Positions 55,080 to 64,000 of a stretch of 64,000 nt of DNA are shown here, one piece after another. The DNA is from Ceriagrion tenellum (lineage: Eukaryota > Arthropoda > Insecta > Odonata > Coenagrionidae): NCBI GenBank assembly GCA_963169105.1, contig OY720636.1, positions 148,947,941-149,011,940 of the forward strand, written 5' to 3'. The notes under the pieces were generated by a model. The model did no database searches. It saw only the letters and a list, made by a program, of their open reading frames with translations, and was not told the origin of the DNA. Position numbers and translations under genes: made by a program. The number at the start of each line of letters is the position of its first letter. Within the stretch, counting starts at the first letter, position 1.

Positions 55080-55760
55080 TCAAAAATATATGTAAGATGA
55101 AGAAAAAATTGGACAATCAGTAGTAGGAGAGGAGAAAACTGAAGAATTCTGAGATATGGTAAAGAAATATGATATTGAATTGGTAAAGGAATAATCTATA
55201 AAAGACCTATACAGACAAAGAATAGCATGCAAAATTCATCAAAACATGGAAAGAGATGTCAAGGACCTCTACACTGTACTGACCAATGTTATTCATGAAG
55301 CAGCGTTAAAATCTCTAGGGGTGATAGAAACTACATCTAAGGAAACAATACTAGAAATACTGGTCAAAGTATTTATCAGGTATCTCATTAATGAAGAGAA
55401 CCCACCAGTTGAATGGAAGCAAGCGTACCTGGGATCATTAACAAAAAAGGCTCAAAAAAGATTGTAAAATTTATAGGGGCGTCAGTGTCACTGCTTCTTG
55501 TGGAAGACTGTATGGGCGTCTGATAAAGGGGAGATTGGAGTTGACAACGGGGAAGAGGAAAGTAGATTTACGGCCGGAGGATCCTGTAAAGATAATATCT
55601 TTTCATTGAAACGACTAACAGAAAAAATACTACAAGAAATGGAAAGACGCATCTGGTATTTATTGCTATTGAAATAGCCTGTGATACAGTACCTATTGTG
55701 ACATATCGAAATCCTTTTTTATGCATATTTTAATGGAGATATCAACTTGAAAAACTACTG
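55080..55760 (+). mobile_element. RTE-like LINE, linker and RT fragment with internal deletion
   Basis: The plus strand reads KDLYRQRIACKIHQN and VIHEAALKSLGVIETT (open frame 55246-55467), then PPVEWKQAYLGSLTKK. In other frames YRGVSVTASCGRLYGRLIKG, FTAGRSCKDNIFSLKRLTEK and IAIEIACDTVPIV follow, which are RT blocks 1 to 3 of RTE-like LINEs. The WWN-type linker expected after AALKSLG is missing, so an internal deletion is likely. Confidence 0.75.
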
Positions 55761-55899
55761 TGGGTCAGTTGGGCATATTGACTCTAAGAATTTTCATTGT
55801 TTAAGTGGAGCGGTAGCAACAATAACGCCGCAGTAAGCAAGAACTGTGCAAGTGATTTACTCCACGTGGAGTCGCGTGAACCTATCAAAGTCAGGTAGC

Positions 55900-57345
55900 A
55901 ACAAAGTTAAACCAATAATAACTGGCGACGTCATCGCAAGATGAACACAGTCAAGGGAATTAGTGACCATAGGGTCCTTAGAGCTTAGTTTTCATTAAAC
56001 ATCAATAAATGTTTAAACGAAAAACGTAGCTTTACATTTTTAAAACAGCTGACGTCGATGAGTTCAAGTGTCATCTAAAGAACTCCTTTCTCGTCCTCCA
56101 ACAAACAATTATTAATTTATAGGCGGAGGGTACTTGGAAAGCTTTTTGATCGTACATTCGAAAATCAAATATCATATCCCAAGTAGAGTGAAAAAAGAAA
56201 GCATCAAACCAAGATGTTTCGACAAGGAAGTGAGAAAATCGTTAAGGCAACAGAGAGCATGCCGCGTCAAGATCCGTAAGGGCAGGTCCTGCGAAACACA
56301 TATTGCGCTCTTCTTTCATAATGTCCTAAATTCAGGTGATCAGAAAATGAAGGCGATGCGATATTCCTTGATTTTAAGAAGGCATTTGATTAGATAACTC
56401 ACAAAAAACTAATATATATATTGTATTCATGCGGAGTTTATTCAAATATGGTAAATTGGATAAGTGACTTTCTCAGTGATCGAAAACATAAAGTAGTTAC
56501 TGATGGTTTTAGCTCTGATGTGTTGTTCCTCAAGGAAGCATGATTGGCTCTCTTTTATTCATTAATTATAATAATGGCCTAAGTTCTCGAGTTAAAAGTA
56601 AATTAAGATTATTTGCAGACGATACAGTTATCTACCTGTTATTACAGATTACCAGATGATACAGTTATCTACATGAAATAAGCAAAGACGTTGAAGGATA
56701 TTACTTATATCGTGGGGAACACACATACAAGACATATGTGGCACATCATTAAAGAAACTAGGTATTGTTAAGCGTATAATAGGAAGGTCCTCGGATGAAA
56801 AAGTGAAAGAGAGATGCTACTTCGCTCTGGTTAAGCCACGTCTCGAATACGCCGCGAGCATTTGGGACCCGGGTCATAAAGATTTTACCAAAATAATTAA
56901 TAAAATACAAAAGAAAGCAGCGCGCTTCGTTAAAAACTGCTACGAGCAAACATACAGTGTCTCACAGCTTTTAGAGTGATTAAGATGGGAGCCCCTACAG
57001 ACTTAGAGGCTACATGCTAGGCTGAGGTTGCTTGAGAAATTCAGAACTGATGTTTTTCAGAGCGACACAGAGAATATTATCATGACTCCTCACTACATCT
57101 CTAGGTTTGACAGATGCGATAAAATAAGAGAGATACACTGCCGAACAGATAGGAACAAAATCGCGCCCTTTCCGCGCACAGTAATCCACCGCATTAAAAA
57201 CTGAGCTCCTCCAAATACACTCCCATAATACACGTCACAATTTTAACTCCCAAAACCTTGCATCTTTACACGGCTGTTGACCTAACACCGCCTGCCACAC
57301 GCCCATGCGGCGGCTTACAGGGTTGTATGTAGATATAGATGTAGT
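55900..57345 (+). mobile_element. CR1-like LINE (family 1) with internal deletions
   Basis: It begins near the endonuclease end (GISDHRVL), continues with FDRTFENQISYPK, KKESIKPRCFDKEVRKSLRQ and KGRSCETHIALFFHNVLNSG. It then shows GVPQG (56520) and LRLFADDTVIYL (56600), and jumps by an internal deletion to SWGTHIQDICGTSL near 56700. The thumb and C-terminus follow, then the full tail with gtagatatagatgtag at 57345. Deletions also remove the start of RT. Direction and tail agree with 52805-53226. Confidence 0.85.
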
Positions 57346-57925
57346 GCATATTGGTGATAAGTCTCCCTCTGCCATACACCTTTTGATCTCTCGCAGGGTA
57401 ATGTGTAGATGTAGATGGAAACCTGTGCACCGAACGATGAAGATAGACTCGGCAGTATAAAGTCAAATAGGAATAGACGTCCACTATAGCCCTCGTCTTC
57501 GATCCAGAGTGCCTTCCTCATTTCCTGGCAGTGTAGTCACCTCCTGCCCTATCCCGTTGGCAGAAGAAGAGAATAAATTGTAATATAACATACCTTACAC
57601 ATCATACCCCGTGCCAGTGAAAATGTTTGCTAAAATATGCGCAGCTCATTCTGCCGGCTGTTGTGCTGGCATTAGTATGTCCGTGGTCAAGCTCGGTCAC
57701 GCCATTCGCGGTCATGCACTGAAAAAAAATGTAATATTTACAGTACGTGGTTGATAAGGGGAGAATAGATGTGTCATGCATTGGGGTGAGTGACGAAAGC
57801 AAGAGGGTGAGCTGAGTAAAATGAAGTGAAGAACGGGATGTCCCGCAGATTAAAGAACTCGCATGTATGTCCGAGTTACCAGGTCGAATGGAGGCACTCT
57901 TTTTGCCGCTGTGGAAAATTCTGTA
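57346..57925. other. Unassigned sequence
   Basis: A second short gtgtagatgtagatgga phrase at about 57400 may be a fragment of the LINE tail. Otherwise nothing is seen. Confidence 0.35.
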
Positions 57926-58240
57926 AGAAATTATTATTATTATTATTATATCAATAATGTTACAAGTGGGCAATTGGCCCGGTGGTAACAGATAAACATG
58001 GTATGAACAATATATATCTTAACCCTGGTTAACAATACCCTACAGTTAGATTATAAAAACATCCTTCTTCAACTTATTCTTAAATATGTTTATATTTTTT
58101 GGGAAGGGTTCGAGAAGCTTTGCTGGTAGATCGTTCCAGTCAAGTATCGTTCTATTCAGGTACGAAAACTTCTTAACGTTTGTCCTTTGTGGTCGGCACT
58201 TAATCTTAAATTGGTGGTCATTCTTCCCCACAAAATTGGG
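57926..58240 (-). mobile_element. LINE RT extreme C-terminus with microsatellite tail
   Basis: The minus-strand open frame at 58046-58231 encodes FSYLNRTILDWNDLPAKLL then NIFKNKLKK, the RTI-x-WN-LP ... FK-x-x-L end of a Jockey/CR1-group RT. A short 3' UTR leads to (TAA)n on the minus strand (attattatt at 57926-57950 on the plus strand), a common tail in these LINEs. Confidence 0.65.
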
Positions 58241-58477
58241 CTTTAATATTTCCTTCCCTAGATCTTCCCATGCTCTTTCCCCGGTTAACTATTCTATACA
58301 TCCCACAAAACCTACTCCTTTACCCAATACCCAATGAAGGTTGTAAGATAAATGTAATAAGAACGCTAGATTCTTGAAAATAAGGTATTATAAGGAATAC
58401 CTCCGCCACCTGCATAGTGAAACCAATTGTTTTCTCTCATTTTCAAGTAAATACCTTTTTCATTCTAGGAAAGAGTG
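58241..58477. other. Unassigned spacer
   Basis: Nothing is recognised. Confidence 0.3.
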
Positions 58478-58710
58478 TTAACCCGTAACTGTTATCGTCG
58501 GGTCTATTTTGACCCGAAGTAACTTGTTCTTCTTTTGGAGTCGTAAAACAGTCGCTCGCAGCAACCTTGGCAACAATGTAATCCTAGGGGAGGGGGGAGC
58601 GAGCCAGTTGAACTTGAGACAGTGCGGGTGAAGGTTGTTATTTACGTGCAATTCCAAAAATCGGGTCAAAAAAGACCCGAGTATAGTGTTTACGTCGCCA
58701 AAATCCACGA
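58478..58710. mobile_element. MITE with piggyBac-like terminal repeats
   Basis: The left end is TTAACCCGTAAC, then TCGGGTCTATTTTGACCCG. The right end holds the inverted CGGGTCAAAAAAGACCCGAG and GTTTACG. The subterminal TCGGGTC..TTTGACCCG palindromes and a TTAA at the left edge are as in piggyBac-type elements. The right TTAA is degenerate (tttac), so the superfamily is tentative. The internal 170 bases are non-coding. Confidence 0.5.
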
Positions 58711-60740
58711 TAGTTGTACAGGGTTGACTCTTGCTAGTAATCATTCTGCTGAACCATTTACTCATCTGCCTGATGAATAATTTCTAATAGTGATCACTTC
58801 GTTTGTATTTGAAAATCATCCTCCTTTATATCCGTTTCCAGAATTACCTTAGTGGGATACTATATACCACAATTGCTTTCCTGGAATTACTTTCTCCTGC
58901 CGCTTTCTCGTCAACTGGCATTCCTGGGCCAAGATTATCCTTCTCGTTGCGATTGTCAACCATTCCCATATTTGAGTGTGCGGATCAATTATTTCCATCG
59001 TAGAGTTCGGAGCTCTTCCAATCATTATTCACTTCTTCCTCTTCAGGAAAGACGGAAATGTTTCATGTCTTGCCCTTAATTAATGTGATTATTGAATTTG
59101 CCCCTTCCGTTTGCCCAATCGGTTTTTTATGCCATTTCGGTTTGATATGATAATACAGAGACTTGGAGGGCGATTGCCGAGAATCAGCTGTTTTTGGTGT
59201 AAAAACCCAAGTCTGTTAGCAATAGAATGAAGGGCTTGGTATTTAAGAGACGAGGCAAATAATAGAGGCAGGTTTTTGGTGCGGCAAGGCAAGGGAAAAT
59301 TCTTCAACGAATTTTCGCCGTCCATTGTTCTGTGATATTGTAATAGTGGTCTGCTGAAGCTGATGTTGAATAATTATCAATTATTTCACTGTTGCAGATT
59401 CATGTCTGCTTTGCTCCTGTCAAGTTTTTTTTTAAATGGTACATGGTCTTTATTGCCGATTTCAAAACTTCTTTTTGAAATACCTTTGTCAGCTGCGTGG
59501 TATACACGACCTCGACTATTTAAGAACCAGATTCCGAGTTGTTGCCGTTGCGGGCGTTTCAAAGCCCTCGAGAGTCATTCGGGAAGTTCTTTCTTGAAGT
59601 GTATCACTCTCGTCCCCACGGCTGCCGCCCACGGAAAATTAGAAAGTTGCCCAAGAGTTGAAAAGAGTTCCTCGGATATTTCTCGCAATTGCGGTCGCTT
59701 CGCAGGGCGGAGGAGGAACTCTTTTGTTTATGGGCGACGTTGCCGCGCTGCAGACGCGCGGGTGGCGGTTAAGGCCCTCGTTAAATATTTCGGCGAAACG
59801 AAAGTGGTGCGCTTGTATTTTTTATCGGTGCTTAAAGTTACAAGTTTGAATGAGCTTTTTGCTCTTTGTACTCTATGGCCCCCGTGGGCCCATTAAAAAA
59901 AAGAGACGAATTGTTATCGTATTTATCTTGAGGATACTCTTCTGAAATGTATGCATAATAATGGCAACCTTCTGGCGTAACCAGAATGGAAAAGTTAGGC
60001 ATGCATTTATGTTTCACGTATATAGGAGTGTGTTTGTTTAGACGTGACTGGAATGTACATATTTTCATTAACCCAAAATAATCATATGGTAGAAGCAGTT
60101 TCGATATGCTTATGTAGTCACTCCGCGTCTCCCAAGGCGTTGTGATCGGTCCCGCCATATTCAGTGTGTATATTGATAAGAATTATTCGATGAAATCCAG
60201 ACCAAATATGGAGATCTAGTCTCAGATATTCCTTATTTATTCCTGTCTAAATTATGCTATACCTACTCCGCCTGTGAAAATATGCATGAAGAGAAATACG
60301 TTAATCGCTTACTAGCCCAAATAGTATACATTGAGTGTGTAAGGTGTTCATGAATTGTCAACGTTTTACCCATTGCTACCGAAAGTTATATTCAAAATAG
60401 TTCTACTTCCGCCATCTTTCTTAACCTTGCTAGAAGAAAAAAATCCTCAATGTAATTATAAATCATTTAACTTCAATAGCATTATGACATCAAATATTAA
60501 AAAAACACGCGTTATAGGCTTATTTACATGTGCATGACCAATGGCATGTAATTCTCAACCCAACTAATTCGATGCATAGAGCTGCGAGATAAGCCAAATA
60601 TTTGTGTTCTCATTGCGGAAAGACGTATTACCTTATTGTCTTTGAAATCACAATGAAATACGACTATTAATGATTTTAAATCATTTCCGTTCCATTTCCA
60701 TTATCTTTCCTACGACATCAGAAGAATTGTTTTACCAATC
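58711..60740. other. Unassigned sequence
   Basis: An open frame of 177 codons with an ATG lies at 59363-59896 on a locally GC-rich patch. It has no recognised domain and overlaps other frames of similar length, so it is not called as a gene. Confidence 0.3.
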
Positions 60741-61878
60741 TACATTTACATCTACATAATGCCCCGCGCGCCGCCGCATGGGCGTGTAGCAGGGGGTGTT
60801 AGGTCACCAGCCGTGTAAATGTGTAAGTTTTTTCTGGAGATGAAATGGTCACATGAATTATAGGAGTGCATTTAGTAAGCATAATTTTTATTGCGATCGC
60901 TTATTATTCGCGGAAAGAACGAGTTCTTGTACCTATCTGTTCGGCTGTGTATCTCTCTTATTTTATCGCATCTGTCAGACCTAGAAATGTAGTGAGGTAT
61001 CATGATAATATTCTCCGTGTCGCTCTGAAAAATATCAGTTCTGAATTTATCAAGCAACCTCAGCCTAGCATGTAGCCTCCGAGTCTCAAGGGGCTCCCAC
61101 CTTAGTTCCTCTAAAAGTTGTGAGACACTATATGTACGCTCATAACACTTTTTAACAAAGCGCGTTGCTTTCCTTTGTATTTTATTAATGCTTTTTGTTA
61201 AATCTATTTGGCCAGGGTCCCAAATGCTCGCGGCGTATTCGAGATGTGGCCTAACCAAAGCGAAGTAGTATCTCTCTTTGACTTTTTCATCCGAGGGCCT
61301 TCCTATTATACGTTTAACAAAACGTAGTTTCTTTAATGCTGCGCCACATATGTTTTGTATGAGTAATCCCCACGATATATCAGAAGTTAAGATGATCCTA
61401 AGATATTTTACTGTATCTGAAGATTTTATGTTCACTCCACCCACAGTATAGGTACAGAAATTTTGTGATGACTTTCGCAGGAAGTGGACTGTGGTGCATT
61501 TTCTGATATTTAATTCTAACCCCCACTCCTGGCACCACGAATGAACGTGGTTAAGGTTCGATGACAGACCTTTAAAGTCCATGTCTTCGTTCATTTCACG
61601 GTAGGTAACTGTATCGTCTGCAAATAATCTTACTTTTCTACTAACTCTAGAACTTAGGTAATTAATATAGATAATGATGTGACTTTGACCATATCATAGC
61701 TAATTTTTTATTTATTCTCATGCTCCCGTAAACAGCACAACAAGGGTCTTTTACGTCGGGTGATTAGCAATTAACAATAGACGAACTAAAACCATCAATA
61801 GTTACTTTTTGTTTTAGAGCACTGAGAAAGTCACTTATCCAATTCACGATTTTTCTATTAACTCCGCATGATTGCATG
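60741..61878 (-). mobile_element. CR1-like LINE 3' half (family 1)
   Basis: The minus strand has a 240-codon open frame (61594-60872) covering the RT thumb and C-terminus: WCQEWGLELNIRKCTTVHF, VKYLRIILTSDISWG, KLRFVKRIIGRPSDEKVKER, YFALVRPHLEYAASIWDPG and SQLLEELRWEPLETRRL. The ADDT block (ctgtatcgtctgcaaataat on the plus strand) lies at about 61610. The tail with tagatgtaaatgta ends at 60741. It is among the least damaged RT segments in the window, so probably one of the younger copies. Confidence 0.9.
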
Positions 61879-63049
61879 CTATTGCAATATTGCATAAAAG
61901 CTAAAAAGATAAATTTCAGCATTGACTCATCTGACGGACCTAGCTAACGAGTGTCTATGTTCAACCGCAGGAATAATTGTATGAGGCTGTATTAATGATT
62001 TTGTATGAAACTTGGTGGAATAAATATCATGATCAATATATAGCTGCAACAACCTCATGGCTGAGGCGTTAAGGGTCTTTAGCGAATGTCATTACTAGTC
62101 TCGCAATTGGGTATTTTACAATGAAACATTGTTTCTACCTGGCAGTTTTGATCGATGACTGCGGTCTTCCATAGTGTTTTGTTTTTTTTAGCGTATTGAG
62201 TATTGTCTGAAAGCCAGCGGCGTTTTATGTCTGCATGGATTCTGATTTCACGGGAATAGATATGAATGGCCAGTTGTCTTATTTGCATGCTTACCAAATT
62301 CTACCCCAGGAACTGTGATGATGTCTTCGGGAAGTAGAAAATAAAAGATTGCAAAGGTTGAATTAGACCGGATAGTTTTCGTTCAGATTACTGAGGTAAT
62401 TTTTGTGTTATCAATGTAGTCTTTTCTCGTTCAACATATATGCAACAAGAAAGTTGCTGAAGTTATGGTCAAATACTAAATATTTTAACGCCAGCATTTT
62501 GCCTTATTTTAGGGATTTGAAATTAGGAAAAATTTGCAATTGAACAGAGGAATTTCCAACCCCCATGAGCTGCATAGGCAGTAAAAAATTGCAGTTTCCA
62601 TTGTTGCCATTGCACTTGTAGGCATGCACACCTAGATCAATATGAAATTCGTCGGACGTGCTTTTGTTTCTACCGCTAGTGTCCTGGCCGCTCACCTGTT
62701 CAAAGTCGACTACTTTGTTCCCATTTTTGCATTCGGTACCATAGTTTCTCCGCGTTGACTCTCAATTCCCCTCTGTAGACTAGGTACTATGCTACTGGTA
62801 TACCGCGGCTCCAGGCACGGAGCCCACCTCAATTGGCGGCCGCTCGCAGTTACCGGGATTCAATTATCTATTTTTGAATTCCACGAGTGAGAAAATATAA
62901 GAACTACCTTTCGTCTCTCTCCTACCCTTCGACCGATCTAGCTAATCTCGTCGCCGGTTAATCGCTTAGGAAGGGTCTTAAGGAACATAAAATCTTAATT
63001 TAACGAGGAGCTTTTAACAATACATAAAAGTCAACAGGTGAGGAGGGGT
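61879..63049. other. Unassigned sequence
   Basis: No gene or bounded repeat is supported. Confidence 0.3.
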
Positions 63050-63640
63050 TGAGGGGCCAATTCCTGTTCGATGTAACTTGCGGTCGCAGTTACATGTCGA
63101 AGCTCTCTTCTTCTGCAAAGGGTGTTTCGGAAGCGACGCACCAAAAGGGGAGAGAGGGGTGGGTAGGAGTCAGAGTTCGCGCAAGGGGTGTTCCCACGAC
63201 GAGGGCACAACACACTAAGTGAGATGGACGGACGGGTCGTTGCGTGAGTGGGGAGGGTTTGGGGGCGGAGGGGCGGGTGGTGGGGGTGGATCCCTCATCC
63301 ACCCACCCCCGCCCCTCTCTGTGCTCTATTCGCTTCGCGAGTGCCAGCGAATCGTGTGAGCAAGGGTCGTGTTGTTTACGAGGGCGGTCGAGAGAGGTCA
63401 CCACTGTCCGCTTTTCTCTCTCTCTCTCTGAGGCCGTTAGTTAGGCCGGCTTCATAGGTCGGCGGCGGCGGCGGAAGTGGTGGTACTCAGCCAATGAGAA
63501 CACATCTTTAGAAATCATGACGTCAGACCGATGAGCTGTGCTATGATAGCTAGCGGGGGCCGCAGATATTCACACTGACTGAATCTGGACTGAATTCTGT
63601 GGCGGCGGAAGCTGGCCGAGTAGCGGGAAAACCCACTGCC
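63050..63640 (+). promoter_or_regulatory. CpG-dense promoter-like region with CCAAT and CRE boxes
   Basis: CpG-rich DNA (63180-63480) is followed by a CCAAT box (63491-63495) and a perfect palindromic CRE, TGACGTCA (63518-63525), 23 bases apart. This is a common arrangement upstream of animal transcription starts. A GC-rich hairpin (aggggcgggtgg and partner) lies at about 63260-63317 and a GGC repeat at 63461-63473. No coding exon follows before 64000. The direction is inferred from the CCAAT orientation only. Confidence 0.4.
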
Positions 63641-64000
63641 TTTAAAAAATGAATCCTCTTTGGGTGATTAGCGAGCCCTTCTGTTTCAGTAAAAGATTCT
63701 TTAAGCGATGCGTATAATGTTTACGATATATTTAAAATGTTAAGAGTATAATTTATAATGGCTTTAGAAAATATGGTCTGGTATCCATCGAAAATAGTCT
63801 TCCTTAAGGTTATATAGCATCATTAATATACTAGCGTTAACCAGAGAGTGGCTTAAATCAGCCAATTGAAAAATATTAAGGCAAAATATTTGTTATCCAT
63901 TCTTGATGCTGCAACCACGGGGAGAAAATGTACGGGTTGTGGCTATTGTTTATTGCATGTTCGGACAGTGGAGCTGATCACGCATAAATGCTGATATGGC

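Noticed and set aside
59363..59896. 177-codon open frame with ATG
   Set aside because: It has no recognised domain, Cys/Arg/Leu-rich composition as expected from GC-rich random sequence, and competing frames of the same region are also open.

Overview
The window is nuclear DNA of an animal, most likely an arthropod. It has a moderately AT-rich background, a few CpG-dense islands and a dense, nested load of retroelements. The element mix is a Ty1/copia retrotransposon primed by initiator tRNA-Met, CR1-type LINEs with an SGNH-esterase ORF1, RTE-like and Jockey-like LINEs, Penelope-like elements (PLEs) and tRNA-derived SINEs. No bacterial, organellar or free viral genome organisation is visible. 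The species cannot be named from the sequence. No intact host protein-coding gene is convincing; almost every recognisable coding stretch is a decayed mobile element. The exception is a broken matrix metalloproteinase (MMP) gene.

Layout. 1-3344: a copia element on the minus strand, cut by the window start, with reverse transcriptase (RT), integrase, protease, gag, primer-binding site and part of its LTR. 4184-4850: an inverted, exon-like duplication. 4880-5890: a CR1-like LINE on the minus strand with a PLE foldback inserted in it. 7600-8159: an RTE-like LINE end. 8590-10500: an MMP pseudogene on the minus strand, split by a solo LTR and by a PLE-type foldback. 10880-12550: LINE ends and their duplicated tails. 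12760-13866: a CpG-rich, promoter-like stretch. 13867-15824: two PLE-type inverted elements around a LINE fragment. 15950-21110: a rearranged RTE-like LINE interrupted by a 2.4-kb inverted PLE dimer. 21170-24535: LINEs and SINEs, including a SINE dimer with a clear target duplication. 27298-30315: a PLE arm and a LINE/LINE chimera. 36995-41895: the longest CR1 copy (ORF1 plus endonuclease plus RT), then a Jockey-like RT. 42192-42287: a possible short first coding exon. 48291-61878: SINE, MITEs, further CR1 copies and a PLE foldback. 63050-63640: a CpG-rich stretch with CCAAT and CRE boxes.

The most notable pattern is a recurring architecture in PLE-type insertions. At four sites (5326-5608, 9971-10205, 16749-19160, 54015-54542) an 11- to 17-bp target duplication flanks an element made of a 30- to 45-nt one-sided left extension followed by inverted arms. 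The outward-facing terminus is close to a CTGANGA / stem / GAAAC motif resembling the hammerhead-ribozyme core described for PLEs, but with one extra nucleotide. One insertion carries two RT/GIY-YIG coding copies head to head; the others are non-coding foldbacks. Three of the four sit inside recognisable older sequence (two LINEs and the MMP gene), so the empty site can be read and the insertion order is clear.
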